Source of the DNA: Terebella lapidaria
Taxonomy: Eukaryota > Annelida > Polychaeta > Terebellida > Terebellidae
Length of the DNA: 64,000 nucleotides
Reading direction: 5' to 3'
Assembly: GCA_949152475.1 (NCBI GenBank)
Contig: OX424568.1
Span: forward strand, 22,791,667-22,855,666
The translations under genes were made by a program, and so were the position numbers. A model generated the notes under the pieces. The model saw nothing but the letters and a program-made list of their open reading frames with translations, was not told the origin of the DNA and did not search any database. Within the stretch, counting starts at the first letter, position 1. Each line of letters begins with the position of its first letter. This document shows, piece by piece, positions 24,325 to 34,935 of this stretch.

Positions 24325-24935
24325 TCAATCAATTTTTTTGGAATCCGGTGTGTACTTTGGCCGATACAGTTTCCATGCTATGGTGCCGCTGGTATATTGC
24401 CGAATGGAGTGCTTCATCGAGACCAGACACTGTGTACTGTCGTACCTGTTCATCGGCTGCCTTTTCAAAAATATTAAATTTTAGATAGCAATCGGAGGTT
24501 CGATACCGGTCTATAGTTTCATGAGTTTGACAGTTCTTCAGTGTCAGACCCATGTTGTTGGGTTTTTTTTCAAAATGGGTGTGATCAAGGCTTGTTTGAT
24601 TGAGAACGGAAATACACCACTGCAGATCAAGGAGTTCAGCAAAAAAACTCCTGACATTTTTTCACCAGCGGAATTGGGATGGGGTCACTTCGCGATGATC
24701 TCAATGGTGAAGATTTGATGATGTTACACACTTCGTTTGATGTTAGCCTTTTGAAGTTCTCGAGTTTGTATGTGATCTGATTGTCACTATTTAGCACTGG
24801 GTGATCATCAGAGAACGTTAATGTAATCTTGGCAATTTTGTTGCTGAAGACGTTCCAAAAACGATCACAGAACTTAGCCTCCGAATCTGTGTCAGAAAAT
24901 TTGGAGACTTTTTTTCTTGTCTAGCACTGCTGCAG
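24325..24935 (-). pseudogene. LINE reverse-transcriptase fragment inside element D
   Basis: Read on the minus strand, the segment gives KFSDTDSEAKFCDRFWNVF, LTSNEVCNIIKSSPLRSS, DPIPIPLVKKCQE and, after frame changes, NYRPVSNLRLLSKIFEKA and HHSMETVSAKV. This order (pre-RT linker, then RT motifs 0 to 2) is typical of CR1/Jockey-group LINE ORF2. It is cut off before the FADD motif and carries several stops and at least one frame change, so it is long dead. It differs in sequence from the intact LINE at 28.8-34.7 kb. Confidence 0.7.
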
Positions 24936-25391
24936 GGTGTTAATGAAAGATGATTTTGATATTAAAGATTGCCAGCAGAACCGTTCATGTGAAATAAGCC
25001 GCGTTGTCAATCAATTGATTATATCAATTGAATCCGCTGATACTATTTTATAACTGGCATACAACGTTTATAACTGGCATACAATAGGATGGTGCACTGT
25101 GCAGTGATGTACTTATGAAATGCACATAAATTGTTCTATTGGGGTCTGTATGATTACTTGTTCTGTAAACTTTATCGTTTAAAAATGGTCCTGTACTCAG
25201 TAATCATTTGAGTCATATGAATTGAATCTGACTATTAGCTGTACAAAACTGGCTCACAATAGAAATAAAAATTTGAGAGATATTGCAGTAAAATTGCGTT
25301 GAATGTAGAATATTGTTCTTCGGAAACTTGTCATTTACAACTGTAAGTAATATATTTCATTCTTGCCGATTATCCTGGCTATTTATCCATT

Positions 25392-25800
25392 AACAATTTT
25401 AAGCAGCCCAATCTTCATTGTTTTGCCCTTTTGTGCAGAAAAATAGAACTGGCACGGATGGTTAAGACTGCCTGTTGCCATAGCAACGAGTCCCACACAG
25501 GGGCCACGCTGGTAGCATTCCATCCCTGTCCCACAGGTGTTTTATATCTTAGACAAGATTGTTGATCTGTCCTTAAACATTAACACTTTAAAGCAGCCCG
25601 ATCTTCAATATTTTTGCCATTTCATGGGAAATAGACCTGTTGCCATGGAAACGAGCCCTACCTTGAGGCCGGTGGTATCAGCATGTCTATTTCATATATT
25701 ATGTTCATCTATGACAAAGTTGGTAACCACCATAAAACACCTTTAAACATTAAACACTTAAACAGACTGAACCTCGTAAATATTGCCATTTTCGGGTGAC
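25392..25800. repeat. ~175-base tandem repeat next to right end of element D
   Basis: TTAACA...TTAAGCAGCCC(A/G)ATCTTCA followed by TTTTGCC and CCTGTTGCCATRG(C/A)AACGAG occurs at 25392 and 25572; a third partial start is near 25745. Spacing is about 173-180 bases. Confidence 0.6.
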
Positions 25801-26153
25801 TGTGTGTCAAAAAAGTAACAGAAAAAAACATTAATTTATGGATAAATTGGGTAGTTGTGGTACCATAATCCACGACTCAAGGCTGTTCGTGGTACCTTAA
25901 TCAGCCTCACGCGGTACCATAATCAAGCCGATTTCTTCTCCCTCAAATTACTCGCGACTGCCAGTATAACATCTCTTGTAACTTATCCACAGTGTATATG
26001 ATGTGACTCCCTCTCAGAAACCATAAAAATATACGCGCATTTCTAATGTATATGCTAGAAATCTCCGATGAAAGGTCGAAGCATAACCTACCTCCCGCCA
26101 TCTTTGATTAAGGTACCGCGCGGTACCTTAATCTGTGTAAGCACTGTGCCAAG

Positions 26154-27495
26154 GGGACCTCAGACCCCGACATGTTTTATAATTGTGAGTGGAATTTAGA
26201 CCATGCAGGCGAGACCAGGAAACATCACAGAAGGGGTTTTGGCTTCTGAAGCCCGCTCGAGCATCCCCCAGGCTTTCACCGAGCCTCCCGTCCCCCAATA
26301 TACTGCACCCGCCCCTAAAGTTTAATAAGCGAAGGAGAGTGATCAGTTATACACTGAACACACCCAGAAAATTGCTGAAAGCTGTCAGTATATTGCATGT
26401 GTGACAGTGCATGGCGACGATTCTATAGCACTTTGACAATGCATGGACATCGATTATATATCGATATATTATATATCATTTCGCACGGAAGTTACATTTT
26501 ACACGTAAATCTGATGGATGATCATTGCCGTATATCTGTACAAAAGAACAGTACTGCTGTGCGCTGCCCACACATTGATGTCACCGTTTCCTTATTCCAT
26601 TTCATTATTTATACCCACACTCATCCGGTGGCTTTCTTTCTATCCACCATCAACATGCGGTACATCCGGTTTCGAAGTCCATCCTTAAAGATTTTTGTGC
26701 GTCACGAGATATCAATCACTTGTTGCCTCATCGCTGACGCTTCTGGTACAAGGTATTATCGAAATAATGAGGTAGAGCTAAACACTTATACTTACCCCGA
26801 GATTGGATTAATTTCCTGTTGGCTACGTCAGTGCCTTTATTGACACATCATCATCGACAAAGGTTCTCATTTTTTGTTGACTTCCAGTGCAGACTGTTTA
26901 TGGTATATATGCGTATTTCCCTAAAAAAACATTGCTCCCTTACTGATCGTGTTATATTTCAAAATGAATTAACATGATTAACGAAACACTATACAACACA
27001 GCATATGAAAATGAAAATCACCGCCTGATGACAATGACACCTCAAATCAGGCAAAGTACTGGAATATGTACGCGTATCCAATACCTAACAGAACCAAACC
27101 CAAAAAGGATAACATAATGTTGTAAAGAATGACATATGCAGGAAATAACAAAGTGGCCTTTGATTTATGCGAACATACTTGTAGACAATGGAGACATTTT
27201 GTTGCACTGGGTCGTTTCCCATAAATACTCATGGAAAGTGTCTTTGTGTTGTGACGTTGACATGTGACGTTGGTGGGATCCTTTGTGGCATCTCTCTCCC
27301 ACGAACCCCATACCTTCAAACAGAAGTGTATTCATAGTATTTATGAAATGGGATTCTGTTTTAGACTGACGATGTCATCGTTGAATCGTGTCCTGACAAT
27401 TGCACAAAGAGTGTTTCAGTCATTTGAACATGTCAACATATATCCAGATTATCATATCATTCTTTGCCTTGTGTTGATGTAATAATAGCTCTCAT
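26154..27495. other. No supported gene
   Basis: Two overlapping open frames (26189-26404 and 26397-26843) lack any recognisable domain. No repeats noticed. Confidence 0.3.
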
Positions 27496-27497
27496 AA

Positions 27498-27828
27498 TGC
27501 CTCAGTCACATTTGCACCAGTAGCCGGCCGATGTGGCAACATCGATGATTTTCATCGATATTCCGGCCGCTGATGATACCAATCCCCTAATTACTTCGGG
27601 TGCCGGTCAGGTGCCGACAGGTCACGAATGATTTCCAGATAGGTGCCAACCAAAGGCCCACAAATGCTCGGCAGTTGCTTACCAGTGTCTGCAAATTTCA
27701 AGAAAGCCCAGCCAACCGATGACGCCCTATTGGAGACCGATTGATGACCGGTCGAATAGCCAAGTTTCAGGTTTTTTGGGCATTTTAACCTCATCGGCGG
27801 AAGCATCGCTGTAAGTGTGACCGAGACA
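27498..27828. mobile_element. ~330-base MITE
   Basis: The left end TGCCTCAGTCACATTTGCA matches the complement of the right end (TGTCTCGGTCACACTTACA), and GGCCGATG/CATCGGC lies inside each end. It is non-coding. The target duplication is unclear, so the superfamily is left open. Confidence 0.6.
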
Positions 27829-28117
27829 TTAAATCATAACCTTAGTTCACCACATGTATGAAATATATGGAATAATGCATGTAGCTGGTGGTCGATATTT
27901 TTAGTTTGCTTGGTAGTTGTGAACGAAGCACTAAAAGTATACTTCTATGTTCGACACATTTGCAGAAGCTCCCTCATTAACTCAGTAGCCTTTTGGCTTG
28001 TGATTGGGTACTTAGGTACTTGTCTTACACCTATTTCACGGGGTTTATATCGGATTTCTAAATTGTTTTCATAAGTTGTTGGGCAGTTGTACACTAATTC
28101 CATCTGGTGTACAGTAG

Positions 28118-28285
28118 AAACAACTATATTTACACACTGTCTGCCCCTGATGACGCCAGTGTGGCTTCAGATATGAATGTATGGTTGGGCTTTGTTTCTA
28201 TTCTGAAAGTTTTTGATTATAGGTTTTTTATTATCATCATCAAAATTTGGTTAACAGCGGTAGTAGGTTGATACATACATCCCTA
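28118..28285. repeat. Dispersed repeat, copy 2 (inverted)
   Basis: TGTCTGCCCCTGATGACG, TGGGCTTTGT and GGTAGTAGGTTGATAC are the reverse complement order of 21795-21945. Confidence 0.5.
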
Positions 28286-28797
28286 ATGCAAGTCAACAGT
28301 TTCGAAGATATTCCATTAACGTAGTCCGCTACAAACAATGAGGTAACGAAGAGTCAAAATTTAAAAGTCATTTCTTGAATATTATCTCTTCAAAATGACA
28401 TTATTTTATAGAGTAATTGATCAGAATCCTAATACTGAAAAGAAAATAGGTGGTCACCGTGCTCGTTTTTTTCTACATATTCGATCGAAATCACACCATT
28501 TTACCTAAAATGACATAAACTATGGCATTTTTGCACATTTTTTCGTTCATATTCACATCTTGCATTGTGTTTTCCATGCAAACGGATACGGTGACCATCT
28601 ATTTTCTTTTCAGTGTCAGGATGCTGAACAGTTACTCTATAAAATATATCATTTTGAAGCTCTAGATTATGTTGACACAGTTATTTATTTTAAAAAAAAC
28701 TCTGAGACCCCCTCCTCTCACTGTTTGGAGCGGACTACCTTAAGTGCCATCAAAATATCCGTGCTCAAAAGTTCTTCCGATGAGGACATATTCACAA

Positions 28798-28801
<4 letters not shown>

Positions 28802-28832
<31 letters not shown>
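28802..28832. repeat. (GA)n microsatellite, 3' terminus of the LINE
   Basis: The plus strand reads (GA)n; in LINE sense it is (TC)n directly after AATAAA. It is the probable 3' terminal repeat of the element rather than an independent microsatellite. Confidence 0.65.
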
Positions 28833-28836
<4 letters not shown>

Positions 28837-29184
28837 TTTTTGAACTGTGGTACAACATATATATACACTGTACTTGATGTTTGTTCAAAAAAAGTATGTA
28901 CAACACAGTGCAGGGTGAACAACAGAGCCAAAAGGCTGTGACCTTAAATTACGATATATTTGGTACAGTTAGATACGTTACATAAGGTTGTTGGACGCCC
29001 GTATAAGTCAATTGTTTATGATTGATGCAATGGTAAATTTTGAAACAAATTAGGAGGAAAGATAAAAAAACGCTACAGGTCTACAAAGGCATTGTGGATA
29101 AACATTTGCATCTTTGACGGTTATGAACATATATACAAGATGTCTCGGAAAGCCGAGGAATGACAGAAGGAAAGAGAGAGAAAG

Positions 29185-29223
<39 letters not shown>
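29185..29223. repeat. A39 homopolymer in the LINE 3' region
   Basis: An uninterrupted A run follows GAGAGAGAAAG. It runs opposite to LINE sense, so it is not the LINE's own tail. It may be a collapsed microsatellite or mark a small insertion. Confidence 0.6.
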
Positions 29224-29224
<1 letters not shown>

Positions 29225-29420
29225 AGAAGAGGCGAGGAAAGCTAAGCACAACGTGGGCACAACGTAGGCGAGGCATTGTTATAGATTATAGATATGGTCA
29301 GTGTTCGGTGTGGTTTAGGTGGTTCAGAATACGTGTATGTTTGTTTAGAACGCAGTAAGTTCAAACAGAAACAAAAACGCCGGTGGAAGGAAAACACCCC
29401 GGGGTCGGTGGTATTAGCAG

Positions 29421-32400
29421 TTACGGGACCGAAACCAGGCCCTGGTACTCCCGAAGGATGCGAGATCTCATGGAAGCAGTGAAGCTGGTGATAGTACGTT
29501 TGTTTTTCATATCCACTTGAATCTCATTCCAGATTTTGGGTCCATTGCAAAGTATGCTATTATAAGCAGTAGCTGTACGTGGCTGATACGGTCTAATATG
29601 ACCTTGTTGTCTTGTGACGTAAGAGTGACAAATGTCATTGTAAGCAAATTTATTTGACAATGAGGCGGGCAGTGAGTTGTTAGTGTATTTGAACATCACT
29701 TTGCTGAGTTCGATGCGATATATATCTTGAAGTTTTAGGGTGTTCAGTTCGATAAAAAGGGGTTGTGACGGGGCGTGACTTGGACGGTTTAGTATTGAGC
29801 GCAGGATTTTTTTCTGTGCAATGAGCAAGCCATTGATATATTTCTGGAAAGTTGAACCCCACAAAGCTATACCATACTGTAGATGCGGGTAAACAAGCGC
29901 ATAGTACATACATTTTAGAGTATCAATGGGAAGTAGGTTTTTTACTTTATTTATTGCAAAGCGTGCACTCGTTAACTTACCACGACAGGCATCAATATGT
30001 TCTTTCCATGTTAAATTGTCGTCAAGATGGATTCCAAGAAATTTGAATGTGTTGGCGCGATTTATTAAATCACTCAATATTTGCAGATTTAAATTAGTGT
30101 CCAGTTTGGTAACCTTCTTGGAAAAGAACATGTAATTGGATTTGGAAACGTTGAGCGAGAGTTTGTTGGCGTTAAACCAGTCGCTTAATATGAGTAGATC
30201 ATCGTTCATTATTCGGAACATGTCAGGTATGTTTTTGCCAGATAAATATATGGTGGTGTCGTCCGCAAACTGGAGGGCTTTGCAATTATGCATACAATTT
30301 GGTAGGTCGTTTACATATATTATGAATAATAAGGGGCCCAGCACCGATCCCTGTGGGACACCACATATCATATTGCGCATATGTGACGCGTTGCCTTGAT
30401 ACGTAACAAATTGTTGGCGGCTAGATAGGTATGATGTAAACCATGATAGAGGGATACCACGGATCCCATAATATTCTAGTTTCTTCAGAAGAATGGAATG
30501 ATCAATAGTGTCGAATGCTTTGCTCAGGTCAAGGAAAACACTGAGTACGGAGTCTTTTGCTTCTAATGAATGTATAGTGTCAATGTTAAATTCAGTTACT
30601 GCATCTATTGTGGATCGGTGACTGCGAAAGCCAAACTGACTGTTGCTCAGAAGATTATTATGATCTAAAAAAGCATAAGTACGTTTATGTACAATTTTTT
30701 CAAGAATTTTAGAGATGGATGGTAACAGTGATATAGGCCTATAGTTTGAAAAACTGGTTTTCGATTTAGATTTGTAGATAGGGATGATTTTAGCTAGTTT
30801 CTGATTCTGGGGCACTATTCCTTCTGAGAGTGATTTATTTATTAATATAGAGAGTGGGACGGCTATTTCATTGCATATCTGTTTAAGAAACCTCGGACTC
30901 AGGTTGTCATGACCACAGCTCTTCTTTGGTTTGGAGGAGTTGATAATGCGGATGATTTCATTTGGATTTGTAGGATTCATAAACAGGGAATTAGGGTTCG
31001 CTTGATAGTGACGAGAAAGGTACTCTGTTGCGCTATGATTAGGCGATGGAATCGCATTTGCGTAGGTGGGTCCAATATCAGTGAAGAAGTCACAAAAATG
31101 ATTTGCTATGTGTAAGGGGTTGTCTATTGTGCCGTTATTGTGTTGAAATGAGGATGATATTGTTGACTTAATGCTAGATTTACCAATCAGTGAATTTATT
31201 ACTTTCCATGTTTCTTTAGTGTCGTTTTTATTTGCCGTTAATATCTTAGCGTAATGACTACGCTTTGCTGCGTTTTTCACCCTATTATATAAGTTACGAT
31301 ATGTTACATAGTCAGTCCACAAGGGGTCGGTGCTGGGCTTCCCAAGACCTTGTTTGTATAATTTATTACAATGAATAGATGAATTCAAAAGACCTGTGCT
31401 CATCCATTCCTCTCGAATGACGAACTTACTTTTAATTTTAATATCCCTTTCGGGGGCGTATATATCAATAATGCCATTTATTCGATTATAAAAGGCATCA
31501 AAAGCATCTTGAGTGTTCAACCTTTCTAAGAAGCACCAGTCGGTGTCTCGAATATCAGAAGCGATGAGCTTCATTGCGTTTTGTGACATTGGTCTGTGCC
31601 TGAATTGGAGATCTTTGGAGTGTAATTTCCTAGTTTTTTTTCCAACAAAGCAAAACACAGGCAGATGGTCTGAGAGGTCACTATAAACAATACCAGAATA
31701 CATATTACTTGTATTTTGCATTACATATATGTTATCAATCAGTGTTGCTGTACTGTGGGTAATTCGTGTCGGTTTGGTAATGGTCGGTAAGGCATTTGCG
31801 GCAAAGAATGTTTCCAGTAGTTCGGCAGTATATTTTTGTGTTTCAAATTTTAGGAAATCAAAATTTTGATCGGTACCTATGATAACAGGTATGTTCGTAT
31901 TGTGTAATTTATCCAGAATGTGAGCATATCGTTCCACCGAGACATTTGGATTCGTATTGGGGACTCGATATATTTCACCGACAACAGCGGAAATATCACG
32001 GTCAGATATATCGATAAATAAACTTTCAAATTCACCTTCCACAAAAGTAGAGAGCTCTTCACGTAGTGTAAAATTTAGCGATTCACGTACATAGATAGCC
32101 ACGCCTCCCCGAGACATATTTTGGCGATTCTTACAAACGAGCTTGTACCCAGGTATAGTATATAAATGCATATTATGATCAGTGAGGAATGTCTCGCATA
32201 ACAATATACAATCCATGATCACATTTTCTGATTGCAAATGTGTTAAGAATATTCTAAGTTTTTCATATTTGGAAGCCAGTCCCTGTATATTGATATGCAA
32301 TACCTTTATTTTATAATCAGAGGCTTTACGCTCCTGAGAGTTTATATTTCTTGGCTCAACATATTGTGAATCGATGGACATCGATTGGAGGGGGTTAAGC

Positions 32401-32570
32401 CCAATGTCCTTCTCGTATACATACATTTCATATATGCGATTGAAATCCAAGTCTGCGTTCGTGGGATCAGTAGTCAAATTCATTGAAGCCATCATGACGT
32501 TATGGGGGAAAGTAGTCAAACAGAATCCTACCTGCCATAGACCGAGCACCCACCGGAGATGCACCAACAC
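29421..32570 (-). CDS. LINE ORF2: APE endonuclease and reverse transcriptase
   Basis: The 1049-residue frame codes for the replication enzyme. The AP-endonuclease domain (about 88-330) shows VLHINIQGLASKYEKL, CETFL, RGGVAIYVRES and SDHLPVF; the usual GDFN is replaced by a GTDQNFD form. Reverse transcriptase (about 540-800) shows SNYRPISLLPSISKILEK, SQFGFRSHRSTIDAV, VFLDLSKAFDTIDH, GVPQGSVLGPLLF and FADDTTIY (near 765), followed by LGIHLDDNLTWKEHI in the thumb. The C-terminal 200 residues are a connector typical of the group; no RNase H is seen. The annotated start may be too early: MMASMN at residue 26 is an alternative. All catalytic residues look present. The protein would nick target DNA and copy the LINE RNA there. 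Confidence 0.9.
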   Translation of the reverse strand: MLVHLRWVLGLWQVGFCLTTFPHNVMMASMNLTTDPTNADLDFNRIYEMYVYEKDIGLNPLQSMSIDSQYVEPRNINSQERKASDYKIKVLHINIQGLASKYEKLRIFLTHLQSENVIMDCILLCETFLTDHNMHLYTIPGYKLVCKNRQNMSRGGVAIYVRESLNFTLREELSTFVEGEFESLFIDISDRDISAVVGEIYRVPNTNPNVSVERYAHILDKLHNTNIPVIIGTDQNFDFLKFETQKYTAELLETFFAANALPTITKPTRITHSTATLIDNIYVMQNTSNMYSGIVYSDLSDHLPVFCFVGKKTRKLHSKDLQFRHRPMSQNAMKLIASDIRDTDWCFLERLNTQDAFDAFYNRINGIIDIYAPERDIKIKSKFVIREEWMSTGLLNSSIHCNKLYKQGLGKPSTDPLWTDYVTYRNLYNRVKNAAKRSHYAKILTANKNDTKETWKVINSLIGKSSIKSTISSSFQHNNGTIDNPLHIANHFCDFFTDIGPTYANAIPSPNHSATEYLSRHYQANPNSLFMNPTNPNEIIRIINSSKPKKSCGHDNLSPRFLKQICNEIAVPLSILINKSLSEGIVPQNQKLAKIIPIYKSKSKTSFSNYRPISLLPSISKILEKIVHKRTYAFLDHNNLLSNSQFGFRSHRSTIDAVTEFNIDTIHSLEAKDSVLSVFLDLSKAFDTIDHSILLKKLEYYGIRGIPLSWFTSYLSSRQQFVTYQGNASHMRNMICGVPQGSVLGPLLFIIYVNDLPNCMHNCKALQFADDTTIYLSGKNIPDMFRIMNDDLLILSDWFNANKLSLNVSKSNYMFFSKKVTKLDTNLNLQILSDLINRANTFKFLGIHLDDNLTWKEHIDACRGKLTSARFAINKVKNLLPIDTLKCMYYALVYPHLQYGIALWGSTFQKYINGLLIAQKKILRSILNRPSHAPSQPLFIELNTLKLQDIYRIELSKVMFKYTNNSLPASLSNKFAYNDICHSYVTRQQGHIRPYQPRTATAYNSILCNGPKIWNEIQVDMKNKRTITSFTASMRSRILREYQGLVSVP

Positions 32571-33152
32571 CCGAGACCGTCACCAACACGCCTACCACCG
32601 GCCACGGGGCAGCCCCCAGGTCCACCGACGCCTCCTGGTCACATTGATAACGCCTCGCCGACGTGGAGAAAACTGAAACAGGAACATAAATAGGGTAAAA
32701 ACAAATACAAGAGAACATGGTAAGGTGATTATACATAGTGATGTGATATACGACTCTAGGCTCATTAAATTTTAAATATTATGTACAAAACAATATTTGA
32801 CGTTAAGAAGACAGTACATATATTTTGTTCACAACGTGGTATGTTGAGAAATCTATGATTTAAGGTACAAATTAATGCGTGTAACATCAGAAAAGCTTCA
32901 GAACAACACAAGTAATCATTGCACGTGGCGATTTTTTCGATATCAGACAAAAGAGTGTGTAACATAATATTACTTATATATATATGGTTGCGGAATGATA
33001 GTCAGTCACAACGTAGTAAACTGTGAGTTGAGCGTGTACATGTAGGCCTATGCATGCAGACGGTATGTCAAAGCATTTACACATGTAGGGCTGTAATGTA
33101 TAAATTCTAGACATATACTTATCAGGATTGGCTTTTAATGATAGATTCGAAA

Positions 33153-34340
33153 TTACTTATCTTGCTGGTAAGCATCGGCACACAGCTTTTGGACATGCTG
33201 GAAGCGTCGCCTCCCGATGTGTTCGAAGTCAGGTCTGCACGTCCGTGTTGCGACAAAGAGTGCGTCTGTAATCGACTTCGCCTGCATGTCCTTCAGCAGT
33301 TCCATCCCGACGCCGTAATCCATGTCCGAGTCGAAATTTTCCAGCACCCCGCCGCGTGGACAGTTGATACGGTAGGCATAGATCACGTGTGTGGAGGATG
33401 CCACCTCTGGTCTCTGCAGCAGCGTGTTCAGCGATGCGCGGACGTCGTCCAGCGAGCTGACCTTCGTGGCGTATCCCGTGAAAGTGCTTCCACTGTCCTC
33501 GGTCGTTCCACCTTCCATCACTAGTCGGTCCTCTGTGCCAGATGTCAGAGTGTCAGGTAGGGTGGGAGCCAAGAACTGTCGCTGGAGGGAGCCGTTGATA
33601 TACAGATGGTCGTCTTGTAGTTTGACTTTTAGTTCCTTATCCTTTCTCTGTTCCTTGAATGTTGGGAAGACAAATTGCTTGCGCTCTCGCTTGGCCGGTG
33701 GCAGCTGTTTTGTGACGGAGTGATTTGTGTCTTTCAGTATTTTTGCCTTGCTTATTACCAAATCCAGTTCTATTGCGTTCGGTAGCTTGACGAGCATTGA
33801 GCTTGGTCCTCCGTTCGGGTTCGGACCCAGGCGATGTGCGACAGGGATGTAGAATTTGTCAGCAGGTTGGATATTCATTACTTCTTTGAAGAATTTTTTT
33901 GCCACGGCTACAGAGTTTTCATCTTCTTTTTCTTTGTATATTTTGGACGATTTATCGAAATTGATGATGATGTTGTACTTCATCGTGTGGGTCTTTAATT
34001 CTATTAATTCATTTTGTAGCTTGATGTTTAATGATTCAGCTCGAACAACTCGTCCGCTCAGGGTGGCGACAGTACGTTTCAATGTCGTCATATCTGATGA
34101 CAGATCATCAATGGCTGTGGTGAAGTCGTTCCCCTGCGATTCGAGTTCACTTGTCCTTTTTTCAATGGCGTCAGTACGTTCCATCAAACGTGCGAGCGTG
34201 GCCTTCATACTGTCTCTGATAGATGTAATAGCGTCCCACAATTCAGGGGAGACCCCTTCAGGTGCATCTAGGGCCTCCTTAGAGCTGCTGTTCGATGTAG
34301 GCTCGTTTTTCTGCCGTTGGCTTCTATTGCCGTGACCCAT
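33153..34340 (-). CDS. LINE ORF1: coiled coil plus IMPACT/UPF0029-like tail
   Basis: The 395-residue frame lies upstream of ORF2 in the same orientation. Residues 1-30 are basic and polar; 35-120 show heptad spacing typical of a trimer-forming coiled coil. 118-215 (KYNIIINFDKSSKI through FYIPVAHRLGPNPNG and MLVKLPNAIE) resemble the RRM-like RNA-binding part of L1-type ORF1. Residues 288-388 (TGYATKVSSLDDVRASL, THVIYAYRI, ENFDSDMDYGVGMELL, ALFVATRTC, IGRRRFQHV) follow the order of the IMPACT/YigZ fold: an ATH-x-YAYR strand, a D-x-D-G-x-G turn, a VTR strand and a G-x-RF helix. It would act as an RNA chaperone/RNP protein; the role of the tail is unknown. The start is the first ATG of the frame. 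Confidence 0.75.
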   Translation of the reverse strand: MGHGNRSQRQKNEPTSNSSSKEALDAPEGVSPELWDAITSIRDSMKATLARLMERTDAIEKRTSELESQGNDFTTAIDDLSSDMTTLKRTVATLSGRVVRAESLNIKLQNELIELKTHTMKYNIIINFDKSSKIYKEKEDENSVAVAKKFFKEVMNIQPADKFYIPVAHRLGPNPNGGPSSMLVKLPNAIELDLVISKAKILKDTNHSVTKQLPPAKRERKQFVFPTFKEQRKDKELKVKLQDDHLYINGSLQRQFLAPTLPDTLTSGTEDRLVMEGGTTEDSGSTFTGYATKVSSLDDVRASLNTLLQRPEVASSTHVIYAYRINCPRGGVLENFDSDMDYGVGMELLKDMQAKSITDALFVATRTCRPDFEHIGRRRFQHVQKLCADAYQQDK

Positions 34341-34791
34341 TTTGTAGTGTGTTGTTCACACGTTCACAAGTAGTATGTTTTAACAAGTTCGTAAGATTCT
34401 CTACGGTTGATTGATCGAACTGTGATGTCGGGTGTATGAAGCTTGACCCAATCGTAGTGTAACAAAGTATTCCTAAATATGTTTCGCAAATCCTGAGTCT
34501 GTATCCATGTGCAACTTCTCAAACAAATCACATTTCTTTGCACGATATCCTTATTGGCAATTCTACATGAAAAGGTAGGTGTTACATCGTTCTGTATTGG
34601 TGTGTTTGACGACAAGAGCCGGAGCTGTAAAACTTGTGTTAGCACACGGCCGCCATTACGATTGTTTTCGTAGAGTAGGATGTGGAAGGAAATTTACGAG
34701 ATAATACTCATTTTTTTTAATCGTTTACACCGTTTTGCTTTATATTTATGCGATAATGCTCACATGACATCGTGTTATAACTTTGCATACT

Positions 34792-34935
34792 TCATCTAGT
34801 GTCCAAAGACAATTTTACACTGAATCTCAAACTCTGTCTCAAAAATTGAACAAAATTTGGCAATCTTCCCCAATGTTAAATTTAGCTTCATCATTCAAAA
34901 TTCGACTTCCATGTGAGATTGGAATATATTATTGA
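34792..34935. repeat. Dispersed copy of the outer arm of fold-back element B
   Basis: GACAATTTTACACTGAATCT resembles 9281-9300, and TTGGCAATCTTCCCCAATGT with TTTAGCTTCATCATT resembles 17425-17460. It suggests a family larger than the two arms seen at 9-17 kb. Confidence 0.45.

Larger units (their letters stand above)
23889..26148. mobile_element. Element D: non-autonomous element with RSS-heptamer ends and 5-bp duplication
   Basis: The left end begins CACAGTGCTTACACAG and the right end is its exact complement. CCAAG flanks both sides (23884-23888 and 26149-26153). The inverted repeats run about 290 bases (23889-24182 and 25858-26148) at roughly 90% identity by eye. Both contain a palindrome GATTAAGGTACCGCGCGG..., an AAAGATGGCGG motif, and repeated GATTA-GGTACC blocks that could be transposase sites. 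CACAGTG is identical to the RAG recombination-signal heptamer and close to the CACWATG of Transib ends; a 5-bp duplication is also typical of Transib/RAG transposition. No nonamer is seen. No transposase is coded; the inside holds a LINE fragment and a short tandem repeat. Confidence 0.85.
28801..34670 (-). mobile_element. Full-length CR1/Jockey-group LINE
   Basis: On the minus strand the order is a 5' leader (from about 34670), ORF1 (34340-33153), a spacer of about 580 bases, ORF2 (32570-29421), and a 3' untranslated region ending AAAAATAAA then (TC)n at 28832-28802. A simple-repeat 3' end instead of poly-A is usual for CR1/L2-like LINEs. Both frames are uninterrupted, so the copy is young and possibly active. 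A 39-base A run on the plus strand (29185-29223), poly-T in the element's sense, lies in the 3' untranslated region. I could not fix a target-site duplication, and the 5' border is approximate. Confidence 0.85.

Noticed and set aside
24440-24510. GGTTCGATACC, a tRNA B-box-like motif
   Set aside because: No A-box or cloverleaf upstream, and it falls inside the dead LINE fragment.
26397-26843. 148-residue plus-strand open frame
   Set aside because: No recognisable motif and composition like the AT-rich surroundings.
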